NCBI GenBank assembly: GCA_037178855.1
Contig: JASJZC010000007.1
Span: 9,238,001 to 9,302,000 of the forward strand
Source: Oscheius sp. JU75
Lineage: Eukaryota > Nematoda > Chromadorea > Rhabditida > Rhabditidae
Length of the DNA stretch: 64,000 bases
Direction: 5' to 3'
This document shows positions 33,926 to 45,237 of the stretch, piece by piece; positions within the stretch are counted from its first letter, which is position 1; each line of letters begins with the position of its first letter. Under the pieces are notes generated by a model. That model saw only the letters and a program-made list of their open reading frames with translations. It made no database searches and was not told where the DNA came from. Position numbers and translations under genes: made by a program.

Positions 33926-35514
33926 TTATTCGGAAACAGTAGTAGTATTGGACAACGGCGAAGGTGACGTGGTTTCTGCCAACGGTTCTTCAGGAAGGGT
34001 TGTCCTTCCGTGGTCTTCGGTTTTGGGGTTGATTCCTGCATCACCATCAATCAATTTCAATGGTTTCAACGACTTTGGCTCATCCATCGGCTTCTGTTCG
34101 TCTTTTTCCCGAGTTTCTGATCTATCATGAGGATCTCTGCCTTGTCCTTCTTCTCTGTCTGGATGTTCTCTCCTAAGTTGTTCTTGTCTGAGACGATCGT
34201 CTTCCTTATGGAAGTTTCGGAACCGACTGACGCCTTCCGACTGTTCGCCTGCTTCTCTCTCCTCGTACGGCCACTTTCTTCCCATATGAAGATGTCCACC
34301 TTTGTTTGGATCACGAAACCTTTCTCCTACTTCCTCATCGGGCTTGTACTGAAAAGCACGTGTTCAACGCTTGCTTTGGGTCATGCAGTTTTACAACCAT
34401 CAATGTCACTTCTGTCAACCTCTTCCTCGATGTCAACCTGATTCTGTCACTTACTGCTAACTTTTCAGACGCTTGTCTGGCAATTTGCCTTTGCAAACCT
34501 CTGTCAATTGTTGCCTCTTTAACGGCAAAAAATGATTCAAACTAGAGTCATTGCCTCTTGAAGTCAGTCTGTCATTTGCATATGTTGTCCTTTATACCCA
34601 ATAAATGAAGTCTCTATGAAGGAAGCTTGACTTGTACTGTTTTCAATACTGCTTTGTTTTTTTTATTCAACTGGCTTTCACTTGTAAATCTTGATTGTGC
34701 CATAGATAGTTGCGTACTATTTTGCAGCAATAGAAAGATTCTTACCTTTTGATGTCTCGGCTCTGAAGGACGACGGTCGTTTCGGTCTTCAAACTCTCGC
34801 CTTCCCTCTTGAGGCTCATAGTGTTCATTCTCTCTCGAAGGCGGCTTCGGACCAAAAAAGCCTCTGGGAGAATGTGAGTCAGCATCCGAGTCTGAACAAA
34901 CCTTTATCTACAAAATTCCGAAGTAAATACCCCCGCGGAAGGGACCTTGGCGAAAAGTTGGACCCCGAGTTCTGGAGCGGTCTACTCCACCACGCTGGTC
35001 TTCGTATGGTCCGCTCAAAGGGCTGAATCGTCCATCCGGATACATTCCGGCAACCATGTGCATATTGACACCGACCACCTTCGAAGGTCTTTCGCGATCT
35101 CTTCCACCAGAAGCCTCTGATCCGCGTCCATCCTCCTCTCCGGAATCGCGTCCAGGACCACGTCCGAAGTTTCCGAAAGGGCGCTGCTGCTGTTGCTGGC
35201 CCTGTTGTTGATCCTGTAACTTTCTGGCAAAAGTCAACACTCTGTGTACCCATGGACTTTGATATCTCGGCGCCTCTTCTTGATTACTCCAGTAGCGCGG
35301 TGGCTGCTGGAATGGGGGACGATTATGCCCTGCACCGAAGGCTGGGCCCGGCACATTGTCTCTAAACGGCGTCTCTGGACTATAGGTCGGCTCGGGTTGA
35401 AACCGCTGTCCACGGGGATCTAGAGACCTTGTTTAAACACGAGGAAAAATGCGTTGACATACCTGGTTGCGCGGCCACAGCAGCAGCCACAAACACGAGA
35501 AGGGTGGTCTTCAT
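33926..35514 (-). CDS. Secreted low-complexity protein, Pro/Gln/Arg/Glu-rich
   Basis: Four exons, 366 aa: 35463-35514, 34912-35419, 34746-34863, 33926-34348. A clear signal peptide (MKTTLLVFVAAAVAA) is followed by Pro/Gln-rich sequence, a poly-Gln patch, a Gly/Arg-rich stretch (FGRGPGRDSGEEDGRGSE) and a highly charged Arg/Glu/Asp-rich C-terminal half. There are no cysteines apart from any in uncertain regions, no membrane segment and no recognisable domain. Phases are continuous. The large intron 34349-34745 is AT-rich. It could be an extracellular matrix or cuticle-associated protein, but that is only a guess from composition. Confidence 0.65.
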
Positions 35515-37349
35515 CAGGCCAAAAGTTGAGATAGTTTCTTCTTGGATGGCCACTTTTGTAGGCGCTTGGCCGGAGATCGTTCAAAAGGTTTTCCTATTAT
35601 GTAATGGCACGCGATGGTGATTATGTGGCCATTGCCCCAAATTACAGATGCATACTGACCGGTATCTTCACTTTTCCCATCCCCAAGACCACTCCCTAGC
35701 TTTTTAGCTGCTCCTCTTAATACCAAGCCCTCCTCCCAGGTAGTGCGTCTTCTGTTTGTATGATGGCAGAGAGTAGTGCGCACAAACAGGCGCAACTTGA
35801 ACTTGCACAGGCAGAGGAACAAATTTGCTTCAAAAAATCCTAAGCTCTCGAGAGACCCCTCGCAGTTAATGTAAATATAGAGGGCTCTTGGGAATAAAAT
35901 CTGAGAGTCCTGATGACTAATGCCTATTGTTAGGCCTGTCTTTCTCAATCGAGTCCCGACAAAAACTTCGGTAAATTTACTCAATGCCAATGGCTGAGGT
36001 GCCTTGTGAATCAGTCGCTTGGCAGTTTTGAAGTCTATTGGATCGAGGACAAAATCACACTTTGTTTTGGTAGAATATTGACTCTGCCAACTACTCGAGA
36101 TTTCTGGTAAACATACTCTCGCACAGCCACACACATTGTGTTGGGAATGTGCCAGAGGAGGATGGTTTTTGTTGACAGACAAAGTCTGTCAGAAGAAACG
36201 AAAACAAACTGGTTGACATCACTTTTTGATGTTTTTGACAACTCTGCCAGTGTCTACATGAAGTCTCGCACAATATTAGCTGTCTGGTGAAAAACTTTCC
36301 GGCTGTCACAATAATCTTGGGACTTCAGACATCTCGGAAGCACCATCTAATAATCACGTGGAGAGATCGCGTTGCGCTGCTCAAATAATCTTCAGACCTA
36401 TTGTCAACATAAAATACCTGCTTGTTTCGGGATTCTATCCGAAAATTTGTCAAACAACCTCAATGAACAAATATACAGGGTCAAGAGGGGGTACAAATAT
36501 GGTTATATCATGTTTATTACCAATAACACAGATCCTGAGCTCTTTTGCCTACACAAGTTTTTCGGTTTAAGCTGCTTTTGCGTCAGAAACAGCTTTGAGG
36601 AGTTTGTTAACCAGTTTCTATGAAAAACTTTTGGTCGAAGCTTTAGTCTTGTTTAGGTATAGGTTTCGTTATTTTTAGGTGTTATGCAGAGCTGCATTGC
36701 TATACTGTACTGAATTATGCAAGAAGGAGGCATCGGCTTACAGGAAAGGCCGATCCTACTCTTTAGGCAGTTAGTTTCGAGACTAGCTCTCTCCCTATTG
36801 GTCGTCTATCAATCGGTCTCTGTTAAACGAACAAACGCCTGGTTGACTGAAAACGTGTAGCAGGATGACCATGCTTCTCTCACTCCCTATTCTATCATGA
36901 CTCTATGAGTTTCTTGTAGCTGCTCGTCCTAATAGCAAGTCACAATCGATCATCTTCGGTCGTCGATACTCTTCTGAGGTTGACATAGATCATGTAACGG
37001 AATGTATCTGGCTTCCCGTCCTGTCAAGAGAAAAATTTTACGAGAATAGCTGCTGAATGACAGCTTTCAGGTCATGGCTTGTCACATCTTCTTTATTGAG
37101 GCTTACAGACATCGGTGCACTCAAGTAGTAGACGAAGCTCAGGTCAGAAGCGAGTCTTGAGGCTCTTCGACCTATGCCCTCCGCCTCCTCTTGCGTAATC
37201 TGCTACAGTAAACAGTGTGCTGCCAACCGGCCGGCGCTCTGCCGCATAAAAGCCGCGGCAACTCCCATCGGAGTCGTGGCCCTCATTGTGCTCTCAATTC
37301 TCCTTTCAACCTTCTTATGTTGCAATGTGTACCCTCAATTTTGCAGAAC
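35515..37349. other. Intergenic region with a long unexplained minus-strand ORF
   Basis: An uninterrupted minus-strand frame runs about 36182-35514 (222 codons, including DFVLDPIDFKTAKRLIHK). It overlaps the start of the secreted-protein gene, has no recognisable domain and is not supported by splice or start context. I treat it as doubtful. Further right, 37244-37252 (CATAAAAGC) is a possible TATA element about 100 bp before the next gene. Otherwise nothing is seen. Confidence 0.4.
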
Positions 37350-37749
37350 ATGCAGTCGATTTTCCTTGTTGCCCTCCTGATCTGCGTCGTTTCTGCTCAA
37401 TACTATCAGAACAACCAACAGCAACAGCCTCAATACAACCAGCAGCAGCCTACGACTCGATTCAATCAGTACGTCTCCCAGATTTAGGGCTAAATTTAGG
37501 CTTATAGGTATTCCAGCAGCGCTTACGGACAGCCCAGCTACAACCAGGGTTACAACAGCCAATACGGTAGGATTCCGGCTTATCTCTTTTAAAGTTGAGC
37601 CCTTTTCAGGACAGTATGGAAGCACTACCCCCAGCTACAACAACAACAACAGAATGTACGATGCCAGCACTGGACGATTCTACAACGGAGTCTCTATGAC
37701 TTCTACCTTGACCGCCCTCACGGCCGCCGCTGTTGCCCTCGTTCTGTAA
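37350..37749 (+). CDS. Small secreted Gln/Asn/Tyr-rich protein, probably GPI-anchored
   Basis: Three exons, about 101 aa: 37350-37468, 37508-37566, 37610-37749. Signal peptide MQSIFLVALLICVVSA, then Tyr/Gln/Asn-rich sequence (QYYQNNQQQQPQYNQQQ and repeated YNQGYNSQYG-like motifs). It ends in a hydrophobic tail (TALTAAAVALVL) after a small-residue stretch, the layout of a GPI-attachment signal. A TTTTGCAG acceptor lies three bases before the ATG. Composition suggests an extracellular structural or adhesive protein. No family is assigned. Confidence 0.65.
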
Positions 37750-37781
37750 ATGTTTACCTTCTCCTGTGTCATATGAACTCG

Positions 37782-37787
37782 AATAAA
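37782..37787 (+). terminator. Poly(A) signal of the Gln/Tyr-rich gene
   Basis: AATAAA 32 nt downstream of the stop codon. Confidence 0.65.
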
Positions 37788-39235
37788 GACTTCTCAATGA
37801 AATCTATCGTGGCAAAACTGTTTACTTGGACAGGAAAACTGATCTAAAGGTTTTAGTCGTCGTCTATTCAGTAGAAATGTTTGAAGATCCAAGGTTTGAG
37901 AGACAAATATGAACATTTATCCACACTCTCCGGCTCTTCAGAAACTGAGGTATCAACAAAAGACAATGTTTCGAAAACAGATAAGCTGCTAAAAATTAAA
38001 AGTAAAAAGAAAAGGGAATCAGAACTGTTAGGTAAAGTGTTGTACCGAACCTGTTTTCACGTCTGATGTTCAGCTCTATCCAAAGAAAGCTTACAAGCTC
38101 CCAGCTAATCTAATCAAACTGTTTGGGACCATCAGAATACTATATTCTTGCAAGCCAAACTTTGATCCGAACCCAGTGTTTTGAAGGATAGCTCAACGGT
38201 TGAATCGTATAGGATTTTAGAAAACCCTCCTGTCACATCTTTCTCGCGCAATCGGAATAGTTTCGGCAGAATAAACAATATTAGAAGAGATTGAGAGACA
38301 GGTAGATTAGCAGATTGGGTGAGATCTAGGAAAACTGAGAAATAGGGACGGACATTTAAGTAGGTCAACTAAGGTCAAACTTTTTTCCACTTTTCTATGC
38401 AAGCACTCAAAGTTATATGATAAAACCCCTACAGAGGCTTAGATCCTATGATCGGGCCAGAGTATATTCTTTTTCTCTATATAGCACAGATAAAACTAGC
38501 ACACAAAATGTCCCTAAAACCCCTACAGAGGCTTAGATCCTATGATCGGGCCAGAGTATATTCTTTTTCTCTATATAGCACAGATAAAACTAGCACACAA
38601 AATGTCCCAAAGGTGCGCTGCCTTAATTTGCAATAAACAGTCTTTAGTATTACCTTTACTGCAGAACGGATAAGTTAGGCACGCCCCGAAGGGCGGTAGA
38701 CTAACTTAAGTGTATGCATTGCCGGAGCCGGCTGTCAAATGCTTTTCATGCAATAGTCATGCATTATAGCCATATCGAAGGCTTTCTACTGCCAGAAGCT
38801 GGGTACAGGGTGATGTAACCTGGATGTAACCTAGACAGAAACAGATACATAGGAACCGAGAGACAGAGACAGTCGGACTGGATGTCGACACTGGTTACAG
38901 TAACCTACATACTAAGCTCTTTTGTAATAAGGTGGCAGTGACCGAATAAACAATCAAACGTATGTAAGAGATCAGAAATTGACTTTGCAGAGCGCTAAAC
39001 AGAATTTGGTTAATGTGTAAATATTAGGTACACCAGGACTGTTTTGAATAAGCATGACATGAAAAAATCAGACGGCCAGACCGAGGGTTAATCTTTTCGT
39101 TGAATCATGGGGAACGGTTCGACCTTACATCATGTTTAACCAACTCTTCTCCTGGCGGTGACAATCGGATTGAATAATCAATGAGTACTCACGGTTATTT
39201 AGTTCCCCTATCTGGCCACCAACTCAGCTTCAGCA
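37788..39235. other. Intergenic region
   Basis: No gene is seen. It holds a short Ser/Lys-rich plus-strand ORF at 37881-38066 without support, TTGACA/GACAGG-rich tracts at 38200-38360, and the exact tandem duplication listed separately. The region just before 39236 has an acceptor-like CTTCAG two bases before the next start codon. Confidence 0.45.
38422..38609. repeat. Exact 94-bp tandem duplication
   Basis: Two head-to-tail copies (38422-38515 and 38516-38609) are essentially identical over their whole length; they begin AAAACCCCTACAGAGG and end CACAAAATGTCCC. The lack of divergence indicates a recent duplication. Neither copy is coding. Confidence 0.92.
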
Positions 39236-41064
39236 ATGGGTCTCTCCTCTGCTAATCATGAACTCCTCAGTGTATGTCTCCTCGGAATTGGTATTGTTCT
39301 GATCATGAACGGCTACGACACCAGTTCCTTCATTTCCGAGTCAGTCATGCACTCGGTACATATGAGGAAACCTAACCAGATCGATGGTTATGCAGGGTAC
39401 TACGGGTAAGGCTGTTTTTCGGTTCAAAATATGAGCAATTTTTGTTCTTAGACCAACAGTCATGTACGGTTTCTACACCTTCTCTACATTACTCTCTCCC
39501 TTTGTCTGCTACAAGCTCGGGGCAAAATGGACCCTGTTCACAGCAAGCCTAATTTTTACTGTATTCATTGCCAACTACTTCTACTTATGCTCTTACACTT
39601 ACTATGCAGCTCAAGTTTTGCTGGGTATTGCTTTTGCATGTAAGAAAGTTTACTTTGTAAGAAATATAAAGTTACAGTGTACTACAGCGGACAGGGACAA
39701 TACATGTCTGAACATTCGACTAGAGAAACAATTTCAAGAAACTCGGTCATTATGAGCGCTCTCGGAAATCAGAGCATGATGTTGGGTGGTTTCATTCTTC
39801 TTGCGATCAACATCGTCAACCCACCAGCTCTTCAGGAATCGACTGAGGGAACTCATACGTACAGGTAGGACAAAAAATTTGGAACAAACGACTCTATCGT
39901 CTGGAAGATTAGTCAATAATAGATGGTCCAATGACTGTATTGGTATTTCTTATATCCTGACTTTAGTTGGGTTGAACAGGGAAAGACGGAGAACCGACCC
40001 TTTTAATCAAAAGCACTATCTTGGCCTACATATAGAATACAAAGAAAAACAGAACTTAAGAGGCAGCTTGTTTCCAGATGTAATCTATTCCAGAGACTTC
40101 TCTGACAGGGAAATCTTCATCATCTTCGGAGCTCTCTTCATTTCTACAATCTTATCAAACATCCTATTTGCCTTCTTGCCCACAAAGCAGTACAACAGCT
40201 TAGCTATGAAGGAGCCAGCAAGCGCAGTCACGATTACTAATCAAATCGGTAACTTTTAGCAGTACATAGCATTTTCTTTTAGAACTCCTTTGGAAAACAC
40301 TGGGAGAAAAAAAGATTCTCTGTCTTTTGCCCTTCTTCATCTTCTACGGTCTTCACATCTCCTTCTGGCTGATAGCATTCCCTACAAGTTTTGCCTTCTC
40401 GCACCACTTGGCACACAACCATTACTTGCCTGCCTATTATAGTATTGCTGTCAGTGTTGGGAACATTTTAAGTAAGCCTGTCCCGTACTCAAATCACTTT
40501 TTTTCCAGTCGGTTTCTTCATTCACCACATGTCCAAGAAGAACGTTTCTTTTGGCTTGGTACCTGCCATGTTCACCCAGTGTTTCTTCGGTCTACTGGTC
40601 TACATTTTGTCGGTTGTAAGTACTCCCAACTTGAGTACAATGGTACCAACTACCGATAATGCTCTCTTTTTCAATCCGAGGTCACCTTACCAGATGATTT
40701 ATAACAATTTTCATCTTTCAGTACATTCACCGTCATCCTGGCAGGGATCTTACACGGAATGGCAGATTGTTGTTCCTCAACAATGCGCTCATTCATCTGT
40801 ACCATAGCTGTGCCAAAACAACGTCTGCAGGCCTACTCAGTAGGAAAATTGTTTCAGTCGTTGGCCACCTGCGTAGGCTCGTTCTTAGCAACGAGCTTGA
40901 GTATTAACGCATGGATAGTTCTTCTTATCGGTAAGAAGACACTATACAGTGACAAAGAAACAGTTTTAGGTTCCCAGCTCATTTCCAGCGTCGGATTCTA
41001 TTGTGTTTGCCGCAATATTCGCAAGGAAGAGCAGAGCTATAAGGTCTCACCAATCAAGGCCTAA
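39236..41064 (+). CDS. UNC-93-like membrane protein (MFS-related)
   Basis: Complete 8-exon model, 454 aa: 39236-39405, 39452-39639, 39678-39864, 40094-40248, 40283-40471, 40509-40680, 40722-40930, 40970-41064. About 10-12 hydrophobic segments. Family features: GYYGPTVMYGFYTFSTLLSP, the GYDTSSFISESV start, YYSGQGQYMSEHS (compare the UNC-93 WxGQGxY motif), an exposed NALFFNPS segment before a helix, and ILHGMADCC near the C-terminus. In C. elegans UNC-93 regulates two-pore K+ channels, and paralogues are orphan transporters. The exon 6 donor at 40680 was chosen because it is the one that keeps phase into exon 7. Intron 3 (39865-40093) is longer than the others. Confidence 0.82.
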
Positions 41065-41308
41065 CTATCATCATTATTTTAAACGGGTATTAGATATTTG
41101 TCTTGATAAAAGTGAACACTTGTGTTGTACCCTTGAACAGTGACAAAATTTGACAGTTCCGGACCTTTGTAGAGCAACAACAATGTCAAAATGAGTAGAT
41201 TATCGCAATATTTGATACAGTAGGCTTCCAAAAATGTAAGAGTCTTCTCCAAGCGAACCGAGATCGTGGACTAATTTATCAGCAAAACAGCATCAGCATT
41301 CATGCATG

Positions 41309-41476
41309 CAGATCTACAAGAATGGCCGTCAAGACCAAGCTCCTGATCAGCTGAAAAAGGTTATCTTCAAAGCTTGGGTTGAGATCACCCCTGTAGCTGT
41401 CCAGAATTGGATCAGCAGCATGCCCAATCGTCTTATGGATGTCACTACCAGCCACGGAGGTCCTACTCGTTATTGA
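41309..41476 (+). pseudogene. Tc1/mariner-type transposase, C-terminal remnant
   Basis: An open frame of about 55 codons ends with VQNWISSMPNRLMDV, then a short GG-P-T-RY terminus and TGA. This is the typical end of Tc1-like transposases (consensus ...V..L..SMP.R...V....G..T.Y), with an upstream YKNGRQ segment as in nematode Tc families. The DDE catalytic core and DNA-binding domain are missing, and I found no inverted termini next to it, so it is a dead fragment. Confidence 0.75.
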
Positions 41477-42664
41477 GCATAGTTAGCTACATGTTACCTA
41501 TTTTAAATTGTCCTCGCGTCTGTGTCTCTCTGAAGCTTTAGTTGCTAACTTTTGCCTATTACTTTGTGCGCACACTATTTGTTGGCAAGTCAAGTCAGTT
41601 TGTGAGACAGCGTCTTTGAGAGAACGTTGCTTCTGTCAGGGTAGCTCGACAGGAACACAGCAAGCGAACAGATTGAATTGAGGGGGAAGAATAATTGAGC
41701 CCCTAGAGGCCATAGCATTACTTGTTTGTGGAATTTCACACAAAATTGTGGATTTTCTAAGATGTCTCTATATTTATGACGCGGGCGTTATTCACTGACT
41801 ACGGTATCATATTTGTTTTTTTGAGCCATTCTTTCCGAAAAGATGGCTATTAGGGTTCTAGAACACGAAAAACTCGATTAAAATGCTCCCGAAATCTAAA
41901 AGTGTGCAGCGTGCCCGCTATCGTGACTTTAGGGGTTCACCTTGACCAACAGGAGAGCCTTCAACGTATCACTTACGGCACAACTGGGAACCCAGCGAAT
42001 CCCACTCTCGTTTGTTTGATCACTCGCCTCTGATACCCGAGAAGCATCACTTATAGTTGGCATTCTCATTAATTCAAAGTCAGTTTAAAGCTGGCACTGC
42101 CAAGAATTCCAAACAGCTAGGACAGTATGCCAGTTTTGTTTTGAAGGAAACTATGAAACTATATTGCTGTGTCTTTTCTTTTTCTGAGAAATCTATTGGT
42201 ACCAATTGTCAAGGCCGTTCTTCTCATTTTGAGGCATTCTTGTGCGTTCCTTCTAATTAGATATGACTCATCGATCCTTTTTATTTGACCAGAGAGTAAA
42301 CAGAGCTACCTGCGACAAACTACGCCTCTGCAAGTCCTGCCCGCTTATCAGTTGTGCTGATTCATACACGCACTACTTTCCAAAAAATATACAATCATCA
42401 GTCATTTTTTTATTGTATTTGCTTATGAGTGATTTCCCTTCATCTTTTGTTCTTGCGGAGCCGTTCTGCGCTCTCTTTTCTTCGTTTTTTCTTCGTCCAA
42501 CACCGGAAATTCAATATGGTTCCCAATTGGACGCGTTGTTTTCGATAGAGGGTCTTTTGAGAGCGCAGAGTCACTCTTATTGAAATGACTTTCTCTCTTA
42601 TCGACAGCAACACATTCCTTTCGGACCCTTTTCTCGCTGTCAATTTCTGCTTTTCAGAGCTAAC
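41477..42664. other. Intergenic region
   Basis: No gene is seen between the transposase remnant and the Lifeguard-like gene. Short ORFs at 42057-42260 and 42263-42583 have no supporting splice or composition signals. A strong TGCTTTTCAG acceptor lies about 7 nt before the next ATG, suggesting trans-splicing. Confidence 0.4.
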
Positions 42665-43697
42665 ATGGACAAGAATTTATTCAGTGAGAGTAGCTATGGA
42701 CTGGAATTCAGGTACGTCCCATACATTTCATTTTACATAGCCGTTTCAGTGAAGTATCAATTCGACGTCAATTTGTCAAGAAGGTCTTTATTTTGGTCAC
42801 TGTTATGGTAAATTTTAATTCAACTAAGAAAATCACATGTTTAGCTGGCCATTTGCACAATATTCAGTGCCTTTCCGTTCATAATCCCAGAATTCGGGAA
42901 CTGGCTTCGAGGAGATAGTTATGACAATGGTTCAGGGGCAATGATACTTAACATTACTGCATGGTAAATGACCACGAAGTGCTGGAAAACCAATCTTTTC
43001 AGTGTCATCTTCTTGGTAATTGCTCTAACTTTGACTTGTGTTCCAAAACTGAGGCGCACGGTGCCGTACAATCTGATTCTACTTGGGATTTTTGTTAGAG
43101 CCTACCTAATTTTGTAGTCTTGTTGCTATTTCAGACTATTTCGGCCGGATTGATGGTTATGTGTGTCACTGCTTACTTTACTGTCACCTCTGTACTCATG
43201 TGTTTCGCCATAACTGCAGGAATTGCTGGGTCCATCGTCATTTTTGCTGTTTTTATTAACAAGGATCTTACGACGTAAGAAGGCTAGACAGAGAGACAGA
43301 GAGACAAAGAGACAAAGACCTCATAGCAATTGTTTTAGGATGCTTGGATTCATGTATCTTTTCACAATGTGGCTCTTTTTCTTCGGACTCACAGCCATGA
43401 TTGCTGTTTGGGCTCTCGGTGTCTACTGGCTCTACCTCATCTATTCTGCCATAGCTGCAGTCTTTTTCATGCTGTGGCTAGCCATTGACGTGCAGGTACT
43501 ATTTTTGTTTGTCCTTATCAGAAAGACCAGCAGTTCGGCCAGAGAAGCTCTATAATGACGCCATATTTCAGCTCGTCATGGGTAACGGAAGAGTCGCCAT
43601 TGGACCTGAAGAATATGTCTTCGCTGCCATGACCATCTTCCTTGACATTCTTAATATATTCCTCTACATTCTCGCCATTTTCGGAAAAGTAAAATAG
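42665..43697 (+). CDS. Lifeguard/TMBIM (Bax inhibitor-1 related) membrane protein
   Basis: Complete 7-exon gene, 245 aa: 42665-42711, 42750-42807, 42845-42963, 43003-43093, 43135-43274, 43339-43495, 43572-43697. The start of the fold is RRQFVKKVFILVTVMLAIC. Seven hydrophobic segments follow, with VPYNLILLGIFTISAGLMV, FAITAGIAGSIVIFAVF and WLAIDVQLVMGNG (compare the family's D-T-Q--GG motif). The tail EEYVFAAMTIFLDILNIFLY matches the diagnostic acidic-YxxAAxxLYLDIINLF signature. These proteins are ER/Golgi Ca2+ leak channels that restrain apoptosis. The presumed N-terminal cytosolic region is very short (about 17 aa), unlike GRINA/LFG1. The intron at 43275-43338 contains a GACAGAGA repeat. Confidence 0.9.
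43285..43322 (+). repeat. GACAGAGA minisatellite in a Lifeguard intron
   Basis: About five tandem GACAGAGA/GACAAAGA units. Related GACAGAGA arrays occur at about 58863-58906, 59416-59532 and 61320-61340. Confidence 0.7.
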
Positions 43698-43748
43698 ACG
43701 GGTCTGTACAATAAATTATTCATTTCCACCACCGTGTTCATATAGTAG

Positions 43749-44160
43749 TCAATTGAAAAGAACTCGAGGCTGTTTGGCGTACTTTCTTCTGCTCACATGC
43801 TCTGGGACTTCATTTCCATTGTCGGGAACCACACGAGCCCAGTAGCGCTTTAATCCTGGAGCGACTTCTTCAAACTGGGTAAACTGCACGTTGGCTTGGG
43901 CGTTGAGGTGGTTTCTCGGAGGACTTCTGTAATTCCGAGCTCCAACATTAGCCAGATTTTAATCTGCGTGTCTCAAGGACTTTGACTGCCGGTGGCAAAG
44001 AGCTTCCAGCCGCGCAACTCACCTCATTGCGCAACCGGTGCCCCTGTAGGATCTTCTTTGCCGCCTTTTTACTGCTGTGCCGCTCTTCATGTTCATTATA
44101 AACTTTCATGCTTGCCTCCTTTTTGACAAGCGAGAAAACGGCAGGAAAAGATGATTTCAT
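43749..44160 (-). CDS. Small protein, unknown; splice join uncertain
   Basis: A minus-strand open frame from ATG 44160 (MKSSFPAVFSLVKKEAS..., or an internal ATG at 44109) is basic (SSKKAAKKILQGHRLRNE) and reaches a good GTGAGT donor at 44023. A second protein-like frame ends at 43749 (GLKRYWARVVPDNGNEVPEH, then a basic tail). The obvious acceptors do not join them in phase, so either an exon is missing from my model or they are separate. No family is recognised. Confidence 0.35.
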
Positions 44161-44779
44161 AGGGAGAGACCCCCGCCCATACACCATACGAATCCAGCAC
44201 ATCTTGACCACTCGTGATCCAACTCAAAACATTGCCATTGCCAAAGAGAACTTTCTGCCATTCCTACGTACTCACTTTGTTTCTTCTGTCCAGCGTAAAG
44301 AGCAATCTTACCCTACGGCTCTGTCCGCGTTTGCATTGCGATATCACATGGCCCGATCTTAGATGTTTATGAGGAGAAATCAGCAAACTGAGGCAGTCGA
44401 CACCCTCTCTGGCTGGTGCAGACTTCGCTTGTCTCATTTTACTGGCAACCCTACTTATAAATCATCCTTGAGCCTTCCACACTGATCCTCGAGCTTGGCA
44501 CGGTTTTCAAACTTTGACTGGCGCCCTTATCCATAAATTACTCTTGAGTCTGTCATAAATTTATCTGCTTTCGAAATTGGAAAGACGAATGGGAGTAGAT
44601 TGTCAGTCATTGCTTATAACACTGATTATTCTACCCATCTATCGGTCCGCTTTTACTCAGATAAGCTAATAGCGACGAGTGCGCGATGTACAGCTCTAAT
44701 TCTATCACTTGTGTATGCCAATCTGTCGAAGTTTCAAAATTGTAAAAACAGCCTTTGGCCATTCAATATTCTGTGCGCA
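44161..44779. other. Intergenic region
   Basis: No gene is recognised between two minus-strand models. A plus-strand frame at 44108-44362 is antisense to the 43749-44160 exon and looks like a shadow. Confidence 0.4.
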
Positions 44780-45237
44780 CTACACCGATTTGTACCTTTT
44801 CTTTTCTTGCTGGTAGGCTATCTCTGGGTCTCTCTCCCAATACTCAGTAGTAAAACCCCACCTTTGCTCCGCACTGACATCCACATTGAGCTCATCATTG
44901 TGAAAATGATGAAAATGCTCGCGATTGTCCACTACCGGGTCAGCCTCTCCAGCCGCGGGGGCAAACCAGACAGCTTGAGGGTCGACTGCAGCTCTCACAG
45001 TGCCTTCACTGGTCTTCAAAGTGAAGGATGAGATCCTGTGTCGCTTGAACACGGCCAAAATGTCCTTGTTTAACTGATCCTCATTGACTTTCCGGTACTC
45101 AATAGTCTTGATTCGGTGCTTAGATGACAGTCGAGCCCGGTCCTGAAAGATTTGCTCCTTAGTTTACAATTACTACTTACTAGAACTGCTAGACCGGAGG
45201 TGGCTAGAATAGTCACCAGTAGGGTGGAAAACTTCAT
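44780..45237 (-). CDS. Secreted protein, 139 aa, unknown
   Basis: Two exons: 45181-45237 and 44780-45142, canonical intron of 38 nt, phase 0. A strong signal peptide (MKFSTLLVTILATSGLAVL) is followed by a basic segment (ARLSSKHRIKTIEYRKVN), a hydrophilic middle with a His-rich patch (REHFHHFHNDELNVD) and a charged C-terminus (YQQEKKRYKSV). There are no cysteines in the mature part, so it is not a disulfide-rich toxin or defensin. Function unknown. Confidence 0.65.
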
